Positions 1 to 12,400 of a DNA stretch of 16,152 bases are shown here, one piece after another. The position numbers were made by a program, and so were the translations under genes. How positions within the stretch are numbered: position 1 is the stretch's first letter; every line of letters starts with the position of its first letter. Under the pieces are notes generated by a model. It had not been told where the DNA came from, did no database searches, and saw only the letters and a list, made by a program, of their open reading frames with translations. The DNA comes from Ichthyophonus hoferi (lineage: Eukaryota > Opisthokonta > Ichthyosporea > Ichthyophonida > Ichthyophonidae): assembly GCA_002751075.1 (NCBI GenBank), contig NAOQ01000074.1:1357-17508 (forward strand), read 5' to 3'.

Positions 1-134
1 TAGTAATAATAATAGTAATGATAATAGTAATAATAATAGTAATAATAATAAAAATATTAGTAATAGTAGTAGCAATAGCAACAACAACAACAACAACCGT
101 ATCAGTAATAATAATAGTAATATATGTAACACAC
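1..134 (-). repeat. TAA/TAG/CAA trinucleotide tract in the next intron (partial)
   Basis: From 1 to about 122 the plus strand is almost wholly TAA, TAG and TAATAATAG units with a CAA block near 80-97. It starts the intron after exon AA, whose GTGTGT donor is at 129-134. The next exon, with motifs IV onwards, is outside the window. Confidence 0.9.
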
Positions 135-352
135 CTCTAGACGTTTAAACAAACTCTGATCGTAGTTGTATTTCTTAGCCACATCACTCATAACGGTAGC
201 TGGCAATTGGTTAGGGTCACCTACTAACACACAGCGTGGAGTGCTAAAACGTAATGGTATTAGTGTTTCTAGCTCTACACATTGAGCTGCTTCATCTACA
301 ATAAGGCATTCAAAGTCTATCTGGCCGTCACCAAGAATTTCTGACCCCGCTC
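135..352 (-). CDS. SEN1: Exon AA (motifs II and III)
   Basis: Acceptor ACATATAG completes Gly, then AGSEILGDGQIDFECLIV, DEAAQ (Walker B), CVELETLIPLRF, LVGDPNQLPATV (motif III) and YNYDQSLFKRLE follow, ending GAG|GTGTGT in phase 0. Asp-Glu of motif II is the catalytic Mg-ATP pair. QLPATV instead of QLPPTV is, as I recall, also seen in plant relatives. Confidence 0.97.
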
Positions 353-3300
353 CTATATGTTGTAGTTGGGTTCATGTGATGTGATGTGTAAGTGTAAGTG
401 TAAGTGTAAGGGTATGTGTGTATATTATATGAATGTATGAGGGTATGTGTGAAGGTGCTTGTGTACCCAAGACCCGTGTTAGTAACTGATTGGTAGATCC
501 AATGTATGTATACACGACACTGTAAGATATATCTACCAATGAGAGAGGAAATATAATATACTATAGCCTTATATTACAGGGTAAATATTTAATAAATGGT
601 CCTATGCTTTTTAAACCAAATAAAAAAAATATATTTTAAAACAATAGTCACGCATTTAAAAATAACATTATCACATTGTCACACGTTTAACTCAATGTAC
701 TACATACATTGACGACAATATTAAGTATCCTATGCTATAGCATTATACTATATGATATAATACTATATTATACCAGATCCTATTGCATCCTATGTATCTT
801 CCTATTTAGTGTACTGCATATAATATCGACAGTATAACGTATCCTACCATATGTTGTAATATCATACTATATCATACCCTATCATATCATCTACATCTTA
901 CCACTTAGTGTACTACATATAATATCGGCACTATGAAGGATTTCCATTATTAATCTACTTCTCTCACTAGCTAGTCGATCTTGTCCACTTCGTAAATTGG
1001 CTTTGTGCTTGCCTACCTCTTTCCCACACCTAAGTAAAGAAACCATCAGTCACATAGAAAATAGTTGACAGGTATATAGACAAGTATGATAGTGCAATGG
1101 TGCAATAGAATATACAAGGGTAATCCAGGCTTTGGGTTTGTCTACCTCCTGCCTGCATCTACCTAACGAAATCATGAATCACATAGAGAATAGTATATAG
1201 ACCAGTATTATAGTATTATTGTATAATAATGCAATAATATGCATATGTAATCAGGTAGTAGGACAGGCATATAGTCATATATACTGCAATGGTATGAGTG
1301 CATGATAGTCTGTAGGCATGCATGCATGTGTGTGCTTATGTAGTACACATCACAAAGCACACACAGGTATTCAATCACACCTACCTTTTTTCTTCTGCAC
1401 TAATATCTTTCAGTTCTTCTTCCAGGGCGCCCAGGGTTTGCTGGGATAATACGTCATCATCTCCACTACAGGTTATAGTTAGATGTACAATCAAATTCTG
1501 AATGTTAAAATTATATTATATCCTATCCTATCACATAATTTACATCTTACCACTTAGTGTAGTGTTAATTGCTAATTGAAAGTTACAATTTGAAAATAAT
1601 TTGTATGCTTTTATATCCGATCAAATGTGTTATCGGTGATTTAATTGGATGATATGAGATTAATCGCGATTAAATGCCTTAGTGACGTATATTGACAAAA
1701 AGAAAACGGCTACAAATAGAGGCTTAGCTCAATATATGTATACCATAAATTCATTTATAAATGCCTTATAAATGCATTTGCAAACTAAAATACATACACA
1801 CATATATACATAAGTTTATACTTCTCTTTGTTTCTTTCATATCTTCCTCACTCACTCAACCATTTTCTATCACAGTATAACTTGTCACATCAGATCATAC
1901 TCATATTACGCCATATCAGATTATATCATACTATCTCATAGTATATATATATCATACATTGTATGCATCGCCATCTCTACCAAAGACCACCGTGATATCT
2001 GTTTCACCCATAAATATACGCATATAAACATATATATGTGTGCTTGGGGAGTTTGAGGGTTCGGGTATATCAATGAAAAGGCATTTAAGAGTATGAAATG
2101 ATATGATATAGTATGATACAATATAATATAATGCAGTGTACTATACCATAACACTACATACTAGGTAGGGCCCTCACCTCATGGCCCTCTTATACTGGCC
2201 TAGTTTGCTTCTAATCTGCAGTGTTTTTTCCCTAGCTATATTTAGCTTCTTATGCATCTCATTCAGAGCATCCTGGGACACCTATAGAGCAAACACCCCC
2301 AGTTGCATGGCGGTAAAGTATTAGAGAGATGTAAGGGGATAGAATACTATAAATATATATTTTACTGTATTATTCGATGGTTGACAAATTAAAATATCAA
2401 AATATAAGAGAAAAAATGCAATCTAGCGTGCTAGATGCAGTATAATATAAAGCAATATCCCACAGTATTATATACAACAATAAACTAATAGAGCAACATG
2501 CACTGCAGCCCTAGACACACTTACTATCACACCATCAAACATCCCCCATCATCTAGACCAGTATATACATATGTTGTTATATGCTAGTACACATACCTAT
2601 CCTCCAATACACACCCACACAAACCTATACACATACCAACGACACTATATATATTACTGAAAACGCATATATATTAGTCTACATATACTATACAAACCTT
2701 AATATTCTTAAATGCAGGACAAGCCTCTAATTCCTTATCAACCTGTGATGGTAGTTATCCAATCAGAATCTGCCAATCCTTAGCAGCCATACCCTTATTC
2801 CACTGGCTGCTCTAACCCAATAGTAGCAAGTTCTCTGTTGCTCTACATTTTTGTAGGAATTATTCTAAGAAATTTTCCGGGAATTATTACTTCATATTAA
2901 TTTGCATTTACATTGCATATTTTGAGTATATTTTACAACAAATTACTTTCTATGCTATTATTTCAACCATTACATTTACTTTCTCATTGATACCCACCAT
3001 CTATTTTTGATCCAAACAATTTTAGATCAAAAATATTGTTATATCATATTATACTATACTATACTGCTGTATTATACTATATTATATTGTAGTGTATTAT
3101 ACTATATTATACTGTATTATATTATACTATACTATACTGTGCTGTATTATATTAAAATTTATTATATTATATCATACAAAGCGGATCATCTCCAGTCTCC
3201 CTAAACGCATCCCTAAATTCTTACTAAACGGTCTAATTGAACATGCGTCAAAAGCGCAACATTTTCTGTTGTTCCGTGTAAGGCATCATAAATAGAAACC

Positions 3301-3441
3301 ATGACATCACAATGACGTACAAAACGTTGACTATAAAGGATGTTAGGCTAGCGTTACAGGGGGTACTAGTTGTATATATATATATATATTGTACAAAGTC
3401 TTTATCTTAGAATGAACGGGGCTGATATAGTTCAAATAGTA

Positions 3442-3478
<37 letters not shown>

Positions 3479-6400
3479 CATATATATATATGATGGTTGG
3501 GCAGTATACCCATCAACCAATAAAGGGTAGATATAGGCAACCCTTACCAGTGAATGTAGTAAGACATCATGAACCATGTGATGCACCCTGCGCTGGTTGC
3601 CAATACGAACCACTTTTGGCTTGAACACCCCGCCTAGTGAGGTGGGAATACCCTGTATATGTATAGATGTATTAGTGTCCCTTGCCTCGCTCTTCTCTCC
3701 TTTCACGCACACATGCACTTATAGATATCGATAAACATATGATTTAAACCACACACGTATACACTTAGATATATAGACATATGCAAGCAAATACAAGTAT
3801 TTAATAAAGGATAAAAAGCAACAGGATACCGCAATAGAAATATAAAGGCAGTTGTTTGTCACCTGTCGTATGCGAGTAATCAGCTCGTCAATAGCTGCAT
3901 TGGAGGGGGCACATAGAAGGATGCGGTAGTTACGACTGGTGGTCTGTAGTCATGAGAGCAAGGTAGTATAATAGTAGATATACATACATGAGTGAATATA
4001 GGTATAGATGTACATATATATATGCAGAGATCTGAATACAGACGTGTCTGTAGGTATGACAGTAGAATAGCATGATAGTGTAATAGTATATGTACATCTA
4101 CAAATATATATATATATAAATGTGCATATGTATACGCAGCAAAAATACAAATATAACACAAAGGTGTCTGTAGGAAGTTAACTACCGCATATATATGAAG
4201 GGAGGCAGGGCGGGTAAAAGGCAATTAAAAACATAACATAAAACGGGTACTAGGTGCTCCATATATATTATTCTATACATGGTAACATTACGTGTGGGTA
4301 AACACAATCCTTAGGTGTGACCCTATTGGTTAACCTTGGATCCAATAAACAATATATATCAGCTCAAGCCAAACTGTGTTTGTTTAGTAAAGATTTCATT
4401 AGCTCACAAATTATTGTCTAATTAATATAAGTAGTTTGATTTGAATATCGGCTCAGTTTACGCCGGTGAGACTTGAGAGGACTTAATAATCCTGTTAATT
4501 AGAAAAATAGTTGTGATACTAGGTCATTAACCTCATATGAGTGGTTTGTCCAATAATTCTATTGCTTAATATATCTATATCCATGTTTGTGATTATACAC
4601 ATACATATAGTTGTATTCAAGAGATACTCCATCGTATATATGTAAACTATAAATAGTGTACTTTAAATATACAGCCTGCCAACTAAAAAACAACCACCAC
4701 AATTACCACAATTATAGAGAATATATACAAACCAGGTAGAGGTAGTAATATGAGAGGCAACTATAGACTAGTACACACCTTAGCTGTGGGGTTCAGGATG
4801 GCTGGATGATCTTTAAAGAACGCACTTAGTAAGCCTACTATGGTGCGGGTCTTCCCTGTACCAGGGGGTCCCTATGTGATAGCACAACCAGAGAGAGAGA
4901 ATGAGATTGGTAGATGGGTCAATGCATAGAAATACATCAGCAATATAGAGAAACAGATATAGATATCAAAATAAAGATGGAAATAGCTACACACCCACCC
5001 TCGTTAGCATATAGTGCACATGTGAAAAACAAAAACCCCAACAAATATCTTACTTAATACTTCTCTTTGTGTACCATTTTAGGCATTATAAGACAACATA
5101 ATAAAATACAATAGAGTATAATACAATGCAATATAATACCCCACAACACAAGATAGTATCATAAAAAACAAACTACACTTTGGTATAATACATACTGAGA
5201 GGACCCTAACCGTCCTACCTGTATCATGGTGAATCCTATGTTGTTGACAGCTGTTTGTATGGCTTCTAATTGCGGTTTGTTGTAGAAAGGCTCCAAGTGT
5301 TTTACTCTTGATGGGTCATTTCGTACAGCACGGGGGGGTCTGGGATGTAATAACTCTCGGAGGAGACCATAGCGATCTAGGGGGACACCATGTATAATTA
5401 TGATTGGATTAGATACCTTGTTAATCACATACCATTAGGAGGGGGGTATGAGGAAATTCAAAGGAGAACACACTAAACAACCTTTGGCAGGGTAGTTATG
5501 ATTATGAGATACAGTATGACTGTCATGTTTAATTGTGTTGTATTAAATGTTGGGGTTTAGCCTGTATAATACACTATAGTATAGCTATAGTTACATGTAT
5601 TAATTTTAGGCTATTACAATCAGTTCCCTGGTTGTATAACTATATTTAGGCCACTAAATAGTTGGTACATAAATGTAGGGGATCGGTCAAGGACGCTAGT
5701 GACAAGAATGTCGAAAGAAATAAACAAATACGTACGAGGGTGGTACGTATTATACAGGCCAGGGAGCATAGTGCTAGCTGACCGCATATACTAATAATAA
5801 TAGTAATAATAATAGTAATATAGTAATAATAATAATAGTAATAATAGTAATAGTAATAGTAATAATAGTAATAAAAATAATAGTATCTATTTAAATTTGG
5901 TTATTTGGTTATTTTAAAATAAGATCTCAGCCAATGGCTATCTACCTATATCCATTAAGGTTTGGTATTGGCGGTGTACCGGAATCATATTGGTTAATTT
6001 AGCGACTTTAAATTTACTTCCGATACGGACCCCCCTCGAGAATGTCTTGATACGTGGCTGCAGTCTGGCCTCTATAAGGAATGGATACCCCCACACATTT
6101 AAATTTTCAAGTGAGTAAGTCAGACCTGCACATACTATTTTCTTTGCCGATAGTCCTCCTCCTACCATATACAACCTACAGAAACATAACCACATCTTAT
6201 ATAGCTTGTATATACACAAGTATATATCATATAGAACCTACACAGACAACCACGTATTATATATGCCATACATACACACATGCACATATACTGGTTCCTC
6301 TTCCAATCGTAACACACATCTCCCAAAAAGAACCTATCACAGTTATTATACTAATTACATATAATTAATAACACATATAGGCCGAGTACCAGCTATATAC

Positions 6401-9400
6401 ATATACTATGCACATGCATACTTAGTTATACTGCCCACTGAGTGCCATATATAGAAGAATACAACACACTCCAATATATTAGCACACACAATTCAATAGT
6501 TTATAGTATAGTTTAGTATAATATAATACAATTAGCACAAAAATAGAATATTATATGCTATGGTATGACATAACGAGATATGATAGGGTGGAGCACTATA
6601 TGATATTCCAGGATATAGCACCGTATAGCCTGTTATAATAAGGCACGTTAAGAGAGAATATGGCCCGGTATTTCTCCACCAATCCACTTACCTCCCTCCA
6701 TGTAGAACTTAATGACAATACATCTATGCATATCAACCTGCGTTACTAACCCTAGGGCATGCGGCCGTCCGTCTTTGACTTGAGAGGAATGTACCTGACT
6801 ATATGTATGTTCATATAGTACATGTATATGTATATGTGTATGTATATGTGTATGTGTATGTACAGGTATAGGTAGAAGTATAGGTATGCAAATGAATATA
6901 AGTATATATCTATATAGGTCTATATGCTAGGTATAATTCATGTTATATATAAAAGTTCATATAGATAAGATAGGATTCGCAACTAAACAACAGGAAAACT
7001 GTCGTGTACAGATATAAGTAATACAATATAATGTTTCCCTGACCCTTACAAACCTATCGTCAGGCCAACACCTGCAAGGTTGCCTTGAACTGAACACCTA
7101 ATACTACAGTGTGGTATATACATAGTATGGTAGAGAGTTAAGATGACGTGGCGTATAGCTGGTCCTAGTATACTAGTGATCACCTTCGCATTATGTAGGT
7201 ACTATGTAGGTGTAGTTTGACTAACTGGGACTCCAAAATGCCATTTGATATATGCTTATATATCTATGCAAACATATACACACAAATCCATGTATGCATA
7301 CAAGCATATACATACACACATGTATACATACGCAAATACATACATATATACATACATGCATACATACATCCATATACATACATACATGCATACGTATATA
7401 AAAATATACCTACAAAACAACATACACCAACCAACCCATATATATAAACACATCCATATACTCACGGTAGGTCGGCTGGATAAGCATATACTATGTCTTC
7501 TGGCTCCATCCCATAGGCCCAGGTCTCATAGTTGAAGGTCATAAGAATAAAATCATTCTCTCTATGCAGGCCTGCATTTATATTGGTTACTCTATTGTTT
7601 ATCTTATAACATATAATATCACATTGTATTATGAATGAGTTCAAGGGCTCAAATCATATATCCTACCCAACAATTCATACACACTCGCATTGGTTGATAG
7701 AAAATACCCAACAACGTAGCATACAGCCTCTTCTATACAACACTACGACTCTACCTACATGCCTTCTTATCACTACACACACATACGCACACCCCGACAC
7801 ATATATAAACATGCATGAGTGCTCAAACAAAACAAAGTTAATTCGGGTATCAATAGGCCGATAATACTAGGTGCATATAGGTTAGTACAAATACCACAGC
7901 TTTTTCAACTAATATCCCTCCTACATATAGCCCAGTCTGGTTTCATCGTGTATCCATGAGTATATATATATACACATCTCTCCATATACATACTACTTTA
8001 CACCCACTACATAGCGTTATGTCTTTATAGGCCTAGTATGGCATATGTCAAAAGAGTACAGTATATCTTACTACTACTATAGTACAGTATATCCCACTAT
8101 AGTACAGTATATCTCACTATACTATAGTATATCCCACTATAGAACAGTATATCCCACTATAGCACAATATATCTCACTATAGCACAGTATATCCCACTAC
8201 AGTATAGTATATCCCATTACATACCCATATAGGTCTATCTATCCACATACCAACCTGTCTTTACTATATACTATCTTACAATCATTATATGTATCGTTTT
8301 ATATATACTTTCAACCAATGAATATCGACCTTTAAGCGTTAAATTATCCTCAATATTCTTCGTTTCCACTTGATCCTTTATGTTGATTAATTGTTGCCGT
8401 GCTTCCACCTAGTAACCAGGTTATGAGCCACTGAAACCAAAGCTTTATATTTTAAAGTATGGAGTGCTATACTACCACTGCTATCCAACTATCTAGATAT
8501 ATTTATCATTAGATATTACTATATTCTGACTATAACGTACATGTATATTTGCAGGTACACATATACGCGTATATAGATGCACGTTGATGCCATCAGAGAA
8601 CAAGCATGCACGTGCACTAATACATATTCCCAGATATATATAAAGATTATATGTATACCCATATAGAATATAATATAGTCTAATACAATACAAAATAACA
8701 TTATAAATAATACATAAATCACATCATATAAAATACAATTCAACGCAATACAATTCAACGCAATACAATACAATAAAATACAATACAACACAATGAAATA
8801 CAACTCCGAAACCTAGCCCCAGCATGATATACTATAACCAAGTATACACTATAGCCTACTATACACTATAACCTATTATACATCTATCTCGTTATATACT
8901 TCAACCCTACCTACCAACAACAGTGGAGCAAAAACGGCTCTATATTGAGCTACTGACTGGAATTCGTTAGGAATGAGGGTGAGTTCTAGACCAGTATGCT
9001 GCATTACTGTACTGTAGTCCTCCTTACTACTCATAGCGTCATAGTCCCAGGCCAACACTGATGGCACAGGTCAAGGTGTGGTTACTATATGATCACTATT
9101 AGCATACCATAAGAGAGCATACCCGGTTAGATGCTATAATATAATGTGTAATAGTATTATATAGTGTAATATCATCATATCATATCATATCATATATACA
9201 CATACACATATTTCTACACTGTCATACACAACTATATCATACCATAATATGACTCAATAGAATTCAATGGCATATAATTGCATATTTACATACGTTTAAA
9301 TATAACATCATTCTACCAACGTCCCCCCGCACCCCCCACCTTCACACACGCAAACATACCCATATATATATATATCTATGTATAATGTAAACACGGGTAA

Positions 9401-12400
9401 AGGCTTGTATGTAGTTCAGTTTGTAGTAGATAAATGTATAATAACAATAACGAGTTATATTTTTTTAAAAAGAGTTAAAAGGATAGTAGGATGTCATATT
9501 GATGGTATGAAAAGAGGGTAAGAAAGAGAGAATATTACTAGAAGATAAAGGCAAAGGGACATTGTTGGCATGTGCAGTGTGAGAGATATAATAGGAAAGG
9601 ATAAGTAGGATAGGCAAGAATAAGATATGATATAGCAGCATATGATAGGAGAGAATAGTGTAAGAAAGACATAGTAGGAAAGGAAATAGCAGAAATAGAT
9701 AGATTAATAGATATAGTAGACAAAGAGCATGGGGTACTCTACTATGTTGATGCAAGTCATCTAGGCTTACTGCCATCGGAGTGAAATCTTGCGTAGCTGG
9801 TTTGATGGGATCCTATCAACATTCATTAGTTATTAGATGCACTGTGTGCCATTATCCACTCTTTATTAACAACATATATATATATGGATGTGCTAATCTA
9901 TAATGATAAAATACAATATAAGGTAGCTGGATTCAATACAGAGGAATATAACAGAAGGCTAATACAGAATAGTAAAATATATTATATTATCCATAGGGTA
10001 GAATCACAATAATAATATATAGTGGCGTAATACCTACAAAATAATAGAATCTTATGCAGCATAGTGCAATAATAAAATAATATATATGCATCCTAATATG
10101 TCACATGGCAGTTCATTTGACACTGATTGGTGGATAATAATCAGTAGCAAATGTCGTATTGTTTTAAAAGTAAATATACCCAATCGTATTCCTTAATATT
10201 ATTTAATAAATTACACAGTATAGCATTTTGTAATGGGCTTTGGAGTAAATGATCTTCTCTGCCATGTGAAACCTTCACGTATAAGTCGCAGGCCATTGCA
10301 ATGTTTTTAACCTTAGAATACTAACACTATATATATATATTAGAATATACACAACTTAGAACCATATCAATGTACTGATACAAAAACAGGTCTAAACACG
10401 TTCTATTCCTTTATGTCTAGCTGCTTTATTATTATGTATACATACACATAGACCCACGCATACACATATACACATACATATGCATATACCCATATACATA
10501 TACATACACATACACATACACATACACATAGACATACACATACACATACACATACACTAGTACACATGTATAAAACCAAATGCGCACCAGCGTGGAGTCC
10601 TTCTTGCTAGGGGTGGATACTAATTGTACCGACCCATGTTTTAAAGGTAGAGCTGAACGGTAGGCCCTGTCCTGAACATCTTCCATGACGTCATCTACCT
10701 CTTCAACCTCTCCTGGCCTAGGCACCTGACCAAGACATGCCACCCGGTTAGTATTACTAGCCATCACGTGCATATGATACGCTATAATATAATATGTTAT
10801 GTGTTATGTTATGTTATGTTATGCTATGCTATGATATATTATGTTGTATTACATTATTATGTTATCATTCATGTCTTCCCTCTTAGCGTAGGTGCCTGAC
10901 CATTGTATACCTTAATAATACCCTTATAGTATCATTTGTATATGAGATCATCTGTTACATTATGTTATGTTATGTTATGCTATATTATATTTTATTGTTA
11001 TGTTATGCTATGTTATGTTATGTTATGTTATGTTATGTTATGTTATGTTATGTTATACCCATGTTATACCCCTATTAGTACCGCTACAAAATCACCCGTA
11101 CATGTTATGTTATATTATAATATCTGGTGATTCAAGCATAAAGGTGATAAGTAAATATTTACACCTCTACCCTTACAAATCATACTATATGTATTTTAAA
11201 TTTCAACCCACATCCCATTGGATAAATACGCACCGGTACCGAATGACGAGCCAAAATAGGCAAGAGATTCTTCTGATTTCTACCCCCACCAGTCATAGCG
11301 CTCAGAGGGACCAGGGAAGTATTAATACTAGTGCCTGTACGGCGACCTGGTAGCATTTTAATTTTTAAATCTCCTTCTTGATTGGGGGTGGGTAGACTGG
11401 TGGATAAGGGGAGAATCACTCCTGGTCGACTTACTGTAGCCACATTCGGTTAGATAATTTAACAATGATGTGATATTGCATTGGATAGCTATAGACAACT
11501 ATCGTATTTTCTAATAATATAAAACAATACAATACTAATATCATGCATCATTATGGGCTTTGCTGATTAATTAAGTGCCACATAGAGATTGCTCTAGTAT
11601 GTGGTGAGATTAGGTAAATAGTGTACAGCCTCTGTTACTTCTGTTGTAATCACCGATCCCTACCAGACGTCTAATAGCTAATCCCAACTCTAATAAGGTA
11701 TATAAGCAGGGTCCAGTCAGGTTCTGGGCATGCGTGTTTGTTCATAAATGTGGTGTATGAATTTATCTAAGTAGCTAAGGTTTACATTAGCTCAGTCTAA
11801 ATGTTAGATTTTGAAGCATATTAGAAACAGATAATTAAATAAGTTATCTGTCACATTACCATAAGTGGGGTGTCCTTGAATTGCTAGAGACAATCCAATC
11901 CCATTTAATAATATACACCCTTTTGTAATATAATATAAAATAGCAGAATATAAATATCATGTCTAATCATGGGCTTTGCTTACGGTCAAAACTTCAATCT
12001 ATCGACTCAACACGTTTCTAATAAACATAAACATAAAAACACAATAGTATGGCAGTATAATAGTCTAATTTCCTATTAGTAAATCTCATGATAGAATTAC
12101 AGTATTAGGATTATAGTATGATAGTATTATAAAATGATAATGTATAAGTGAAATAGTATGATATAGTGTAACTGATAGTCACGTGGTATGAGACTATGAC
12201 AGCATCATAATCATTTTGGGCTGGATACAGTTTACCATTAAGAAAATAACCATCCAACCATGTAAAGTATCCAGGGAGTCAAGCATAATAGCAAAAAAGA
12301 TGCTTTAAAAGAATATCTTATAAGGCATTGGATATTGGCCTTTAAAAATGCTTTCTCATTGGGCTATGCTTGAATCTATTATAAAGACGTACACCTAGAT

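Larger units (their letters stand above)
2743..3547 (-). other. Intron V-W, 805 nt, with repeats and an exon-like island
   Basis: Contents in plus order: unique AT-rich sequence; a 9-bp inverted repeat TTTTTGATC/GATCAAAAA (3004-3033); a TATTATACTA tract (about 3041-3177); an exon-like island (3225-3347); and TA/CA dinucleotide tracts (3375-3491). Confidence 0.75.
5377..5945 (-). other. Intron R-S, 569 nt
   Basis: Mostly unique AT-rich sequence, plus an inverted repeat at 5727-5751 and a TAA/TAG tract at 5789-5884. Confidence 0.75.

Noticed and set aside
386-411. GTGTAA hexamers as telomere-like repeats
   Set aside because: Only about four units, inside an intron of a conserved gene; not a known telomere unit.
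1128-1165. Second copy of the exon Z acceptor as a working alternative acceptor
   Set aside because: The AG is kept, but the first codon after it in phase is a stop, so it is at most a decoy.
3007-3295. Plus-strand open frames over the TATTATACTA tract and the region after it
   Set aside because: The first part is repeat translation (LYYTILYY). The second overlaps the exon-like island on the other strand and lacks a start or splice context on the plus strand.
4464-4500. Exon-like piece on the minus strand: CTAATTAACAG ... GTAAAC
   Set aside because: Entry in the phase set by exon T meets a stop within three codons and the family spacing between motif I and Ia needs no insertion.
7217-7535. 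Plus- and minus-strand open frames rich in Y, I, H, T or Y, V, C, M
   Set aside because: Translations of ATAC/ATGC tetranucleotide repeats; the far end is antisense to exon O.
10936-11353. Plus-strand open frames with MLCYVMLCYV runs
   Set aside because: Produced by TTATG repeats; the tail is antisense to exon J.
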